The notes: a model not told the origin generated them from the sequence alone. A DNA stretch of 64,000 nt from HGM04593 sp045631205 (GCA_045631205.1 JAZQUI010000007.1:15191-79190), one strand, 5' to 3'. Shown: positions 44,512 to 53,014, counted from the first letter of the stretch. Program-made: numbers and translations.

Positions 44512-45388
44512 TCAATGATTTTTCAAAACAGGCAGGCACGGGAGTCTCAAAGCGCAACAACTTGCCATTCACCGGGTGACGGAAGCAAAGCATATATGCG
44601 TGCAAACCAAGACGACGTATGCAATCATCACTGCTGCCATATTTATGGTCACCCACAACAGGGTGTCCCAAGTCGGCCATATGTACACGAATCTGATTTT
44701 TACGACCGGTCTGCAATTCACACTCCACGAGCGAATAACCATTACCCTCTTGCAACACGCGATAATATGTAACGGCAAATTTGCCACCATTATCCACCGG
44801 GCTTGAGTGGGTTACAAAGCGTTTATCCTCAGTGAGCCACGACTGCACGCGACCCTCCTTCTGCTCCAATGTACCCGACACAAGCGCAATATAACGACGG
44901 TCGGTTACAAGATTCTGCCAACCCTCGATAAGTGATTGCTGTGTCTGCACATCCTTTGCATAGACCATAAGACCCGAAGTGTCGCGGTCGAGACGGTGGA
45001 CAAGGTGCGAAGTATTGCGGCCACCACCCTTTTCGAGATAATTGTTAAGAATAGTCTGCACAGTCTCCTGACGAGTATTATTGCTCATAGACAAAAGACC
45101 GGGCGCTTTATCAATTATCAACAGATAAGGATCCTCGTAAACAATATCAAGTTTGTTGCTATGGAACGAGTGTTTATGCTTTGAGCGGTCGAGCTGCACC
45201 ACCTGGCCGGGTTTAAGTTCCGCAAGCGGATGGGTTGTTATCTTATTATCGACAAGCACTACACGGTTCACGATAAGAGCCTTCGCTCTGTTACGGCTTA
45301 TGCCGTGCATCTTCTCCATAAGAAAGGTTATAAGCTCAGCTTCAGCTGTAACCTTGAACGTAAGAAGGCTTTTTATATTTCTGCGCAT
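44504..45388 (-). CDS. RluA-family pseudouridine synthase
   Basis: 294 residues. The N-terminal S4 RNA-binding domain (ISRNRAKALIVNRVVLVDN) is followed by the catalytic domain with HRLDRDTSGLMVYAK, whose second Asp is the nucleophile, and by QTGRKNQIRVHMADLGHPVVGD. Forms pseudouridine in 23S rRNA (RluD-like) or tRNA; the site cannot be told from sequence. Followed by the peptidoglycan-binding gene and preceded 18 nt upstream by rlmD on the same strand. Confidence 0.94.
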   Translation of the reverse strand: MRRNIKSLLTFKVTAEAELITFLMEKMHGISRNRAKALIVNRVVLVDNKITTHPLAELKPGQVVQLDRSKHKHSFHSNKLDIVYEDPYLLIIDKAPGLLSMSNNTRQETVQTILNNYLEKGGGRNTSHLVHRLDRDTSGLMVYAKDVQTQQSLIEGWQNLVTDRRYIALVSGTLEQKEGRVQSWLTEDKRFVTHSSPVDNGGKFAVTYYRVLQEGNGYSLVECELQTGRKNQIRVHMADLGHPVVGDHKYGSSDDCIRRLGLHAYMLCFRHPVNGKLLRFETPVPACFEKSLNG

Positions 45389-45406
45389 ATATTTATCCTA
45401 TATTTA

Positions 45407-46825
45407 TTATCTTCTTTCGAGAAGTACTACATTTTCTACGTGGTGGGTATGAGGGAACATATCCACGGGCTGCACGGCTGTAACCTTGTAATCCTTGTCG
45501 AGCAAAGAGAGGTCACGCGCCTGTGTTGCGGGATTACAGCTCACATATACAATTCTGCGAGGAGCGGCAAAAAGTATGGTATCAATCACATCGTCGTGCA
45601 TTCCGGCACGGGGAGGATCGGTAATTATGACGTCGGGACGGCCGTGAGCATCAATAAAGTCACGGGTAAGAATATCTTTCATATCGCCCGCAAAGAAAGT
45701 AAGATTGTCAAAACCGTTAAGTTCCGCGTTCACGCGAGCATCAATGATAGCATCCTCGACATACTCTATACCAACAACCTTTTTCGCCTTCTTTGCCACA
45801 AAGTTCGCAATGGTACCGGTACCGGTGTAAAGGTCATAAACAACCTCATCGCCTGTGAGCGCCGCAAAGTCGCGCGCAACCTTATAAAGGTTATACGCCT
45901 GTGCACTGTTGGTCTGGTAGAAAGATTTCGGACCTACTTTAAAACGCAACCCCTCCATCTCCTCAAAAATAACGTCGGTACCCTTGAAGGTGTGCACTTC
46001 AAGGTCGCCGAAAGTATCGTTACATTTGTTATTCACGACATAGAGCAAAGAGGTAATCTCAGGGAAGGTTTCTGCAATAAAGCCAAGCACCTTCTGCAAC
46101 TGCGCCATATCGCTGTCACTCTCTACCTTTCCCTGGAGAAGCAGCATCACTTCGCCTGTGGTAGAGGTACGTATCATCATATTGCGCAAAACACCTTTCT
46201 GCGAACGAAGGTCAAAGAAAGAGATACCCTCTTTAACCGCATACTCTCGTATTCCGTTACGCAAACGGTTGTTCAAGTCGCACATAAGACCGCACTCCTC
46301 AATATCGAGCACCTTGTCAAATGCACCGGGAATGTGGAAACCAAGAGCATTCATATTGTCGTACTCCACACCCTGCGCAACCTCCTCCCAGGTAAGCCAG
46401 CGTTTGTTACTGAAAGTGAATTCAAGTTTATTGCGATAAGCGTGGGTGTTTTCCGAACCCAGAATAGGCATCACTTCGGGAAGTTCCACCTTGCCGATGC
46501 GACGAAGCGCATCGACCACCTGCTGCTGTTTATACTTCAACTGATGCTCATACTGCAAGCACTGCCATTTGCACCCGCCACAAACACCATAGTGTTTACA
46601 GAAAGGCGTTGCGCGCTCCTGCGAATATTCATGAAACTTTACAGCCTCAGCCTCGGCGTAACTATGTTTTTTGCGGCGCACCTGCAAGTCCACAACATCG
46701 CCGGGAACCACAAAGGGAACAAACACCACAAGGTCATCAACACGGGCTAGAGCCTTACCCTCGGCTGCGACACCCGTTATTTTTATCTGCTCAAGGAGCG
46801 GAAGTTCTTTCTTCTTTCTTGCCAT
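45407..46825 (-). CDS. rlmD: 23S rRNA (uracil-C5) methyltransferase, RlmD/RumA family
   Basis: 472 residues. TRAM domain at residues 10-70, a [4Fe-4S] cysteine set (CKHYGVCGGCKWQC), the SAM-binding core VYDLYTGTGTIANFVAKKA, ITDPPRAGMH, and the catalytic cysteine in YVSCNPATQARDL. Makes m5U in 23S rRNA (U1939 in E. coli). ATG 46825 is preferred over a TTG two codons earlier. The opposite strand carries a spurious 506-codon open frame. First gene of rlmD-rluA-PG-binding. Confidence 0.94.
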   Translation of the reverse strand: MARKKKELPLLEQIKITGVAAEGKALARVDDLVVFVPFVVPGDVVDLQVRRKKHSYAEAEAVKFHEYSQERATPFCKHYGVCGGCKWQCLQYEHQLKYKQQQVVDALRRIGKVELPEVMPILGSENTHAYRNKLEFTFSNKRWLTWEEVAQGVEYDNMNALGFHIPGAFDKVLDIEECGLMCDLNNRLRNGIREYAVKEGISFFDLRSQKGVLRNMMIRTSTTGEVMLLLQGKVESDSDMAQLQKVLGFIAETFPEITSLLYVVNNKCNDTFGDLEVHTFKGTDVIFEEMEGLRFKVGPKSFYQTNSAQAYNLYKVARDFAALTGDEVVYDLYTGTGTIANFVAKKAKKVVGIEYVEDAIIDARVNAELNGFDNLTFFAGDMKDILTRDFIDAHGRPDVIITDPPRAGMHDDVIDTILFAAPRRIVYVSCNPATQARDLSLLDKDYKVTAVQPVDMFPHTHHVENVVLLERR

Positions 46826-46944
46826 TTTCAAATTATTGCAAATTTCTCATATTCGGCAAAAATACATCTATTTTCCCGATTATTGGAATTTTTAACGCAA
46901 TAACTTAAAATTTTAATAATATACGCGATATTTTTTTCAATAAG

Positions 46945-46975
46945 TTTCGGGTTACAAACATTTTTCTTATATTTG
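46945..46975 (+). promoter_or_regulatory. ppdK promoter
   Basis: TTTC (46945-46948), 19 bp, TATATTTG followed by C (46968-46975). Leader of about 88 nt to the ATG, AT-rich with an ATTTATTTTTATTTATC run. Confidence 0.65.
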
Positions 46976-47069
46976 CAAATTAGATGGAGTATCCCTGCAA
47001 AGAGAAACTCCGCAAAAACGTGAATAGTTATTTATTTTTATTTATCAACAAACAATAAACTCAAAAATT

Positions 47070-49790
47070 ATGGCAGACAAAAGAGTCTATACCTTTGGTA
47101 ATGGTCTTGCTGAAGGTAACGCATCAATGAGAAATTTGTTGGGAGGTAAAGGTGCCAACTTGGCAGAGATGAACCTTATCGGAATTCCCGTTCCTCCCGG
47201 ATTTACCATCACAACTGAGGTTTGTGGCGAGTACTACAGCCTTGGTAAAGAGAAAGTGATTGAGCTTCTCAAAGCAGAGGTTGAAGCAGCAGTAAAAAAC
47301 ATCGAGAACTTGATGAACTCAACTTTCGGTGACCCTGCAAACCCCTTGTTGGTTTCAGTACGTTCAGGTGCTCGTGCTTCAATGCCCGGTATGATGGACA
47401 CCATCCTTAACCTCGGTCTTAACGACACCGTAGTAGAAGGACTTGCAGCTAAAACAGGCAACGCTAAATTTGCGTGGGACTCTTACCGCCGTTTCGTACA
47501 GATGTACGGTGACGTAGTTCTTGGTATGAAACCCGAGAGCAAAGAGGAGATCGACCCCTTCGAGGCAATCATCGAGGAGGTAAAAGAGAAAGCCGGTGTT
47601 GTTCTTGACAAGGACCTCAGCGTTGAGAACCTCAAAGACCTCGTTGCTAAATTCAAGGCTGCTGTTAAAGCACAGACAGGCCAGGACTTCCCCACCGACG
47701 CTTACGAGCAGCTTTGGGGTGCTATCTGCGCCGTATTCAAATCTTGGAACAACGAGCGCGCTATCCTCTACCGTCGTATGGAGAAAATTCCTGATGAGTG
47801 GGGTACTGCAGTTTCTGTACAGGCAATGGTATTCGGTAACATGGGCGACACATCGGCTACCGGTGTATGCTTCTCTCGTGACGCCGCTACAGGTGAGAAC
47901 CTCTTCAACGGTGAGTACCTTGTAAACGCACAGGGTGAGGACGTTGTAGCAGGTATCCGCACTCCCCAGCAGATTACAAAGATCGGTTCACAGCGTTGGG
48001 CTGAGATGCAGGGTATCAGCGAGGAGGACCGTGCAACAAACTACCCCTCAATGGAGGAGGCTATGCCCGAGATGTACAAAGAGCTCGACGCTATCCAGCA
48101 GCGTCTCGAGGCTCACTACAAAGATATGCAGGATATGGAGTTCACCGTACAGGAAGGTAAACTCTGGTTCTTGCAGACACGTAACGGTAAACGTACCGGT
48201 GCTGCGATGGTAAAAATCGCTATGGACCTCTACCGTGACGGTATCATCGACGACAAGACAGCTTTGAAACGTATGGAGCCCGAGAAACTCAACGAACTTC
48301 TCCACCCCGTATTCAACCCCGAGGCTCTCAAGAAGGCTAAAGTTATCGCTAACGGTCTTCCCGCTTCTCCCGGTGCTGCTACAGGTCGCATCGTATTCTT
48401 CGCTGACGACGCAGCAAAATGGGCTGAGGATGGTGAGAAAGTGGTTCTCGTACGTATCGAGACCTCTCCCGAGGACCTCGCAGGTATGGCAGCAGCCGAG
48501 GGTATCCTTACCGCTCGCGGTGGTATGACCTCTCACGCAGCCGTTGTAGCCCGTGGTATGGGTAAATGCTGCGTATCAGGTGCCGGCAACCTCGTTATCG
48601 ACTACAAAAAACGCACAATCACAGTAGACGGCCTCGAGCTTTGCGAGGGTGACTACATTTCACTCAACGGTTCTACCGGCCAGGTTATCGAGGGTAAGGT
48701 TGAGACAAAATCTCCCGAGCTCAGCGGTGACTTTGCAGAGCTTATGAGCCTTTGCGACAAATACGCACGCTTGGGCGTACGTACCAACGCTGATACTCCC
48801 CACGATGCAGAGGTTGCACGCAGCTTCGGTGCTATCGGTATCGGTCTCTGCCGTACAGAGCACATGTTCTTCGAGGGTGAGAAGATTAAAGCAATGCGCG
48901 AGATGATTCTTGCCGAGACAACAAAAGAGCGTCAGATTGCACTCGACAAGCTCCTCCCCTACCAGAAGGCCGACTTCGTTGGTATCTTCAAGGCTATGGA
49001 AGGCTTGCACGTAACTGTACGTCTTTTGGATCCCCCTCTCCACGAGTTCGTTCCCCACGATGCAAAAGGCCAGCAGATGCTTGCCGAGGCTATGGGCAAG
49101 AGCGTAGAGGCTGTTCAGCGTCGCGTTAAATCTCTCGAGGAGTTCAACCCCATGCTCGGTCACCGCGGTTGCCGCTTGGGTAACACATACCCCGAAATCA
49201 CCAAGATGCAGACAACTGCTATCCTCGGTGCAGCTCTCGAGTTGAAGAAAGAGGGTAAAGTTATCTATCCCGAGATCATGGTGCCCCTCGTAGGTATCAT
49301 CAACGAGTTCGAGGAGCAGAAGAACGCTATCCTTGAGGCAGCTAACGCTCTCTTCGCAGCAGAAGGCGACAGCGTAGAGTACACAATCGGTACAATGATT
49401 GAGATTCCTCGCGCAGCCCTCACAGCTGACCAGATTGCAGAACAGGCTCAGTTCTTCACATTCGGTACAAACGACTTGACACAGATGACCTTCGGTTATT
49501 CTCGTGACGACGTTAACTCATTCTTGCCCATCTACCTCCGCAAGAAGATCTTGAAGAACGACCCCTTCCAGGTTCTCGACCAGACAGGTGTTGGCCAGCT
49601 CGTTGAGATGGCTACCAAGAAAGGTCGCTCGGTTAACGCTAAGCTCAAATGCGGTATCTGCGGTGAGCACGGTGGTGAGCCCGAGTCTGTGAAATTCTGC
49701 CACAAAGTAGGCCTTGACTATGTATCTTGTTCTCCCTTCCGCGTGCCCATCGCACGTTTGGCAGCTGCTCAGGCTGCTGTTGAGGAGTAA
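47070..49790 (+). CDS. ppdK: Pyruvate, phosphate dikinase
   Basis: Interconverts pyruvate + ATP + Pi with PEP + AMP + PPi, linking glycolysis and gluconeogenesis in anaerobes. 906 residues: an N-terminal ATP-grasp domain (RNLLGGKGANLAEMNLIG), a central swivelling phosphohistidine domain GGMTSHAAVVARGMGKCC with His489, and a C-terminal TIM barrel with LCRTEHMF and CGEHGGEPESVKFC near the end. Codon use is the most biased in the window (GGT, CTC, GAG, CGT preferred), indicating very high expression. Monocistronic. Confidence 0.97.
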   Translation: MADKRVYTFGNGLAEGNASMRNLLGGKGANLAEMNLIGIPVPPGFTITTEVCGEYYSLGKEKVIELLKAEVEAAVKNIENLMNSTFGDPANPLLVSVRSGARASMPGMMDTILNLGLNDTVVEGLAAKTGNAKFAWDSYRRFVQMYGDVVLGMKPESKEEIDPFEAIIEEVKEKAGVVLDKDLSVENLKDLVAKFKAAVKAQTGQDFPTDAYEQLWGAICAVFKSWNNERAILYRRMEKIPDEWGTAVSVQAMVFGNMGDTSATGVCFSRDAATGENLFNGEYLVNAQGEDVVAGIRTPQQITKIGSQRWAEMQGISEEDRATNYPSMEEAMPEMYKELDAIQQRLEAHYKDMQDMEFTVQEGKLWFLQTRNGKRTGAAMVKIAMDLYRDGIIDDKTALKRMEPEKLNELLHPVFNPEALKKAKVIANGLPASPGAATGRIVFFADDAAKWAEDGEKVVLVRIETSPEDLAGMAAAEGILTARGGMTSHAAVVARGMGKCCVSGAGNLVIDYKKRTITVDGLELCEGDYISLNGSTGQVIEGKVETKSPELSGDFAELMSLCDKYARLGVRTNADTPHDAEVARSFGAIGIGLCRTEHMFFEGEKIKAMREMILAETTKERQIALDKLLPYQKADFVGIFKAMEGLHVTVRLLDPPLHEFVPHDAKGQQMLAEAMGKSVEAVQRRVKSLEEFNPMLGHRGCRLGNTYPEITKMQTTAILGAALELKKEGKVIYPEIMVPLVGIINEFEEQKNAILEAANALFAAEGDSVEYTIGTMIEIPRAALTADQIAEQAQFFTFGTNDLTQMTFGYSRDDVNSFLPIYLRKKILKNDPFQVLDQTGVGQLVEMATKKGRSVNAKLKCGICGEHGGEPESVKFCHKVGLDYVSCSPFRVPIARLAAAQAAVEE

Positions 49791-49819
49791 TTGAAGATTA
49801 CACTTGAACCACAATAGAG

Positions 49820-49855
49820 AGTGGCTACCCTTTTGAGGGTAGCCACTTATTTTAT
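49820..49855 (+). terminator. ppdK terminator
   Basis: 12-bp stem AGTGGCTACCCT / AGGGTAGCCACT with loop TTTG, then a T-rich tract. Confidence 0.93.
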
Positions 49856-49921
49856 TATAATAAGGTATAAAAATATATAAATGATAAAGCAATCAAGCAT
49901 TACAAATTCGCGCATTTGTTG

Positions 49922-50134
49922 TATATTCGCACATTGAAACAAAAGACAAGAAAGAAAAAACATAATATAAATTGAGCTTATAACACTTATTCTTCCACTG
50001 AAAACCGCCAATTTACAGGACACAAGAATAAGCACGTCATTGAGTTCACGTCACGAGGCGTGGACTGTTTGTGCTTATCTGTGTCTAGGTGCTTGGCGGT
50101 ACCGCAGTGGAGATTTGACGCAAGCAGTTCCGCC
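49922..50134 (+). promoter_or_regulatory. Candidate structured leader upstream of small HTH gene
   Basis: 348 bp separate ppdK from the HTH gene and hold no protein gene. A TATATTCG -7-like box (49922-49929) precedes several helices. A long stem pairs 50019-50035 with 50071-50085 (GACACA/TGTGTC plus ATAAGCAC/GTGCTTAT) and encloses hairpin GTTCACG/CGTGGAC (50044-50065). A second domain pairs TGCTTG (50090-50095) with CAAGCA (50121-50126) around the palindrome GCGGTACCGC. Two alternatives compete: AAGAATAAG (50024-50032) can instead pair with upstream CTTATTCTT (49986-49994), and GGCGG (50095-50099) with CCGCC (50130-50134), 4 nt before the ATG. This looks like a switching leader, or a free-standing RNA. 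Confidence 0.45.
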
Positions 50135-50138
50135 TTTT

Positions 50139-50351
50139 ATGATACACATTGGCCAACTCATATATGAGGAGATGCAACGCCAAGAGCGTACACCAGCCTG
50201 GCTCGCAAGAAAAATAAATTGCGAAAGGCCCAACGTGTATTATATCTTCAAACAGGAATCAATAAACACCGACCTCCTGCTGCGCATATCCCGCGCACTA
50301 AACCACGATTTCTTCATTTATTACTCACAAGAAGCACAGGAAGGTGTATAA
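50139..50351 (+). CDS. Small XRE-like helix-turn-helix protein
   Basis: 70 residues, essentially one HTH domain: IGQLIYEEMQRQERTPAWLA, KINCERPNVYYIFKQESINT, LLLRISRALNHDFFIYYS. Small proteins of this pattern are widespread in Bacteroidota and of unassigned role; presumably DNA-binding. The ATG at 50139 matches the family N-terminus (MIHIG); the longer frame adds residues encoded by the structured leader. It lies upstream of four small exported-protein genes on the same strand and may control them. Confidence 0.82.
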   Translation: MIHIGQLIYEEMQRQERTPAWLARKINCERPNVYYIFKQESINTDLLLRISRALNHDFFIYYSQEAQEGV

Positions 50352-50485
50352 TTTTTATACGTAATAGTAAATTGTACATACTGCAAAGGCGCGCAATTCA
50401 TCCCTTAATTACGTTCCTTTGTGCAATCGTTTCTGTAAAATTAAAAAACAACAATTACTATAAAAATGTAAAAATTATCATCGTT

Positions 50486-50602
50486 ATGCTTTTTGTAGCA
50501 TTAAGCGTAACAGCCTGTGGTTCTATATCGAACATGAGCGAACAAGATGCATATGATATAGGCTATGGACTTGGCAAAGCAGCCGGTTATATGCTACACT
50601 AA
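50486..50602 (+). CDS. Very small lipoprotein, 38 aa
   Basis: A short frame encoding LFVALSVTACGSISNMSEQ and then YDIGYGLGKAAGYML. The lipobox (VTAC) is good, but the signal lacks a basic N-terminus unless translation begins upstream at a non-standard codon: the reading frame stays open and reads KNVKIII just before the ATG. An ATG nine codons earlier is out of frame and runs straight into TAA. Could be a genuine small lipoprotein whose start is misjudged, or a slightly damaged gene. Confidence 0.4.
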   Translation: MLFVALSVTACGSISNMSEQDAYDIGYGLGKAAGYMLH

Positions 50603-50668
50603 TTTGAAACAATTTTTATTAATTTACACAAGAACTGCCGCAACAGTATAAACACCGCAATAATTATT

Positions 50669-50977
50669 ATGAAGAAAATTTTCTTTACAGCAGCTTTGTT
50701 TGCACTTTCTTTCGGATATGCAGCAGCAACTACCGAAACAACCGTTGAAATTGTTAAAACCCAAACACAAGACAAATACAAGGTAAGTGTTTGTATGATT
50801 AAGGGAAATGGAGTGCTGATTTCCAGAAACACATCCGGTATATACGACTCTGAAAATCACAGAATCACCATTGAGGGTAGCACATACTCTGTCAACAGCA
50901 ATCCCAAATACGGAGAAGAGACAAAAAAAGGTGCATATAAATATGTAGCCGGCGGTATTTACTATTTCAATTTATAA
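50669..50977 (+). CDS. Small exported protein, 102 aa
   Basis: Unrecognised. Cleavable signal peptide (FFTAALFALSFGYAAA) followed by 80 residues, mostly beta by pattern (TVEIVKTQTQDKYKVSVCMI, HRITIEGSTYSVNSN, YKYVAGGIYYFNL). One cysteine. It is followed 6 nt later by the cysteine-rich gene, so the three exported-protein genes form one operon. AT-rich relative to the flanking conserved genes. Confidence 0.72.
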   Translation: MKKIFFTAALFALSFGYAAATTETTVEIVKTQTQDKYKVSVCMIKGNGVLISRNTSGIYDSENHRITIEGSTYSVNSNPKYGEETKKGAYKYVAGGIYYFNL

Positions 50978-50983
50978 GATTGA

Positions 50984-51592
50984 ATGAGAAAACTTTTCCT
51001 ATTATTTATACTAATCGCATCATTCACTGCAATTAAGGCACAAGTTTCACACACCTGTGACATCTGCAAGGGAAGCGGTAAAGAGATTAGCAAATGCAGT
51101 AATCACGATTGTCATAATGGTGCCATATATTGCAAGACCTGCGATTTTAGAGGAGTTATAAACAATACCTGCAACAGTTGTGGAGGAAGTGGGCAAATTG
51201 CCAATACCGTAAAAAAGGTTTGTAACGATTGTAACGGAGAAAGATATTTCAGAATGTCCAAACAAACTCCCTGCTCGTGTCGAGGAGGTAAAAGACCTAT
51301 AACAAGATACGGGCGCACGGAGTATATCGATTGCAGCCGATGCAACGGTAGCGGTTACTTGACTGAATATTACAACGCGGCATGCCGTCCATGCGCCGGA
51401 ACCGGTTACAAGGGTACCGAAATCGTTTACAATACCTGTTATTCCTGCAATGGTAAAGGACACAGCTCTGAAACCTGTTACACATGTAACGGAAAGGGAT
51501 GTTATCCATGCTCTACTTGTGGCGGATATGCCAGAATAAGTACAAATTGCAGCGAATGCCACGGCTCAGGTAAAGTTTACACTCAATATTAG
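50984..51592 (+). CDS. Exported cysteine-rich protein with DnaJ-type zinc-ribbon repeats
   Basis: 202 residues. Signal peptide (LFLLFILIASFTAIKAQ), then about ten CxxC units, many of the CxxCxGxG form found in the DnaJ/HSP40 central domain: CDICKGSG, CNSCGGSG, CSRCNGSG, CRPCAGTG, CYSCNGKG, CYTCNGKG, CSECHGSG. No J domain or substrate-binding domain is present. In DnaJ each pair of units binds one zinc; here up to five zinc sites could form. An exported protein built only of these repeats is unusual. Disulfide-bonded or metal-bound states are both possible in the periplasm. Second gene of the exported-protein operon, 4 nt before the next. Confidence 0.85.
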   Translation: MRKLFLLFILIASFTAIKAQVSHTCDICKGSGKEISKCSNHDCHNGAIYCKTCDFRGVINNTCNSCGGSGQIANTVKKVCNDCNGERYFRMSKQTPCSCRGGKRPITRYGRTEYIDCSRCNGSGYLTEYYNAACRPCAGTGYKGTEIVYNTCYSCNGKGHSSETCYTCNGKGCYPCSTCGGYARISTNCSECHGSGKVYTQY

Positions 51593-51596
51593 TATT

Positions 51597-52016
51597 ATGA
51601 AAAGGTTATTCTCTATTTTATTGGTCACTTTTGCCGTTACAAGTTTGTATGCACAAGTAGAAACACAAGCACAAACACAAGCACAAGTACAAGCAGGAGG
51701 TCATTGCCATTTCAATGATTCAAAAGGAAGTGTACGTAACGGGAAAGTTTATGAAGTTGTAAGGACATTCAAGGTTGATGACAAAAAAGAGCACACCCAC
51801 TCTTTTGGAATTCAAGGCTCCGCCGAAATAATAGAAATTCTCAACGTGGGAGGTAATTACAACTACTCTACCGATTCGAGCAACAGCAGCAACAGCAGCA
51901 TCTCCCGTCGAGGCTATGAGTGTTGCGATGACAGCATCTGTACCTGGAATTACAAAGAGGGTAAATCCATTTATGCCGAAAAGAAAAAAGGGAAACACCT
52001 TACACCAAAGAAGTAA
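51597..52016 (+). CDS. Small exported protein, 139 aa
   Basis: Unrecognised. Signal peptide (FSILLVTFAVTSLYAQ), a short QAQTQAQVQAGG repeat just after the cleavage site, and a soluble part with HTHSFGIQGSAEIIEILNVGG, a Ser/Asn run (STDSSNSSNSSISR), and a Cys-Cys pair (YECCDDSICTW). C-terminus strongly basic (YAEKKKGKHLTPKK). Last gene of the operon, followed by a perfect palindromic terminator. Probably periplasmic or surface. Confidence 0.72.
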   Translation: MKRLFSILLVTFAVTSLYAQVETQAQTQAQVQAGGHCHFNDSKGSVRNGKVYEVVRTFKVDDKKEHTHSFGIQGSAEIIEILNVGGNYNYSTDSSNSSNSSISRRGYECCDDSICTWNYKEGKSIYAEKKKGKHLTPKK

Positions 52017-52040
52017 AGTCAACAGCTTCATCCTTTATGC

Positions 52041-52074
52041 AAATTGTGCGGGCGCGCCCGCACAATTTGTTTTT
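52041..52074 (+). terminator. Terminator of exported-protein operon
   Basis: 28-bp perfect palindrome (AAATTGTGCGGGCG and complement) followed by GTTTTT. Confidence 0.9.
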
Positions 52075-52077
52075 AAT

Positions 52078-52182
52078 AAGAGAAGAGCCGCCCGCCTCAT
52101 AAGAACCGCCTAATTAAAGGTCTGATTGCTTATGCCGACAAACGGCTCTATTTTATTGGTATTTTTATACCTTATTTATATA
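52078..52182 (-). ncRNA. Candidate small RNA with rod-like fold
   Basis: Downstream of a strong minus-strand promoter lies about 105 nt with no reading frame but clear nested pairing. GGTAT/ATACC forms a small hairpin near the 5' end; then AGAGCCG (52149-52143) pairs with CGGCTCT (52090-52084), enclosing CATAAG/CTTATG (52134-52129 with 52103-52098) and an inner ACC/GGT stem. No T-run ends it, though the palindrome at 52041-52068 could. A plus-strand element of the same shape cannot be excluded. Confidence 0.4.
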
Positions 52183-52187
52183 TAATG

Positions 52188-52218
52188 CAAAGATAAGAAT
52201 TTTCACACACCTCTGCAA
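52188..52218 (-). promoter_or_regulatory. Promoter facing the candidate small RNA
   Basis: Minus strand: TTG (52218-52216), exactly 20 bp, TATCTTTG followed by C (52195-52188). It sits just past the trmO stop, pointing into a region with no protein gene. Confidence 0.6.
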
Positions 52219-52221
52219 GTT

Positions 52222-52911
52222 TTAATCGAGAGGCTGAACATCGACCACCGAAAGCACCCCTTGCGCCGACACCGTGAAACGGACATCGTAACCGGCGAAT
52301 GGCATACCATAGATTCTGTCCGAAGGCTCCTTGTACTGCGGGCGAGGGTCGAGAGCAAGCACTTGGAGCAAAGCCTCGTAATCGTTTGGATTAAAAAGCG
52401 ATGCAAACTGCTGAGAGCACTCCACCTGCAAATTCTCCCACGCTCTCTCATCAACAAAACCGCTACGCGCTGCGGGGTGAGCATCGCTGTAAGCCACATA
52501 TGGTTTTACATCATAGATGGGTGTTCCGTTCATTAAGTCGGCACCAGCCACATTTATAACAACGCCCAGCCCATCGACCTTCTCTACAGAAACAATCTTC
52601 ACCGATGAAAGCCCTAACCCGTTGGGACGGAAAGGCGACCGCGTAGCAAAAACACCCATCGCTTCGTTACCGCCCAAAAGTGGCGGACGCACTGTGGGGC
52701 TCCACCCCTCACCCTCCTTTGTATTGGCCGAAAAGCCCCAAATGAGCCATAAAAAGTCGAAGCCTTCGAGGCCGCGCAGCGCATCGGCATTGCGATAGCG
52801 GGGTTCAAAAACCACTCTGCCACGTAGTTCCTCAACAAGCCCGCTTTGGCGCGGAATGCCGAATTTGGTGGGAAAAGAGGATTCAAAATATGCTATTGGT
52901 TCTATATTCAT
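52222..52911 (-). CDS. trmO: tRNA m6t6A37 methyltransferase TrmO
   Basis: 229 residues of the TsaA/TrmO (UPF0066) family, which N6-methylates t6A37 in tRNA-Thr using SAM. Begins with the family pattern MNIEPIAYFESSFPTKFGIP, followed by GFDFLWLIWGFS, GVFATRSPFRPNGLGLS and GTPIYDVKPYVAYSDAHP. The ATG at 52911 is the family start; the open frame extends 76 codons upstream into the divergent gene but this is not coding. Confidence 0.94.
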   Translation of the reverse strand: MNIEPIAYFESSFPTKFGIPRQSGLVEELRGRVVFEPRYRNADALRGLEGFDFLWLIWGFSANTKEGEGWSPTVRPPLLGGNEAMGVFATRSPFRPNGLGLSSVKIVSVEKVDGLGVVINVAGADLMNGTPIYDVKPYVAYSDAHPAARSGFVDERAWENLQVECSQQFASLFNPNDYEALLQVLALDPRPQYKEPSDRIYGMPFAGYDVRFTVSAQGVLSVVDVQPLD

Positions 52912-53014
52912 AAGAACGGTATTCAGAACTGACAGTTTGCTTTCATCGAGTAAAACCAAAGCAAATTTATAAAAAAATCGTATATTCGCAAAGATATTAC
53001 AACAAGCAGATAAA

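Noticed and set aside
45230..46750. A 506-codon open frame on the plus strand.
   Set aside because: It lies antisense to rlmD, whose motifs (cysteine set, SAM loop, catalytic Cys) are all intact; the plus-strand translation is rich in His, Cys and basic runs and matches nothing.
50040..50138. A longer N-terminus for the HTH protein.
   Set aside because: The added 33 residues are encoded by the paired leader and do not resemble the family, which starts at MIHIG.
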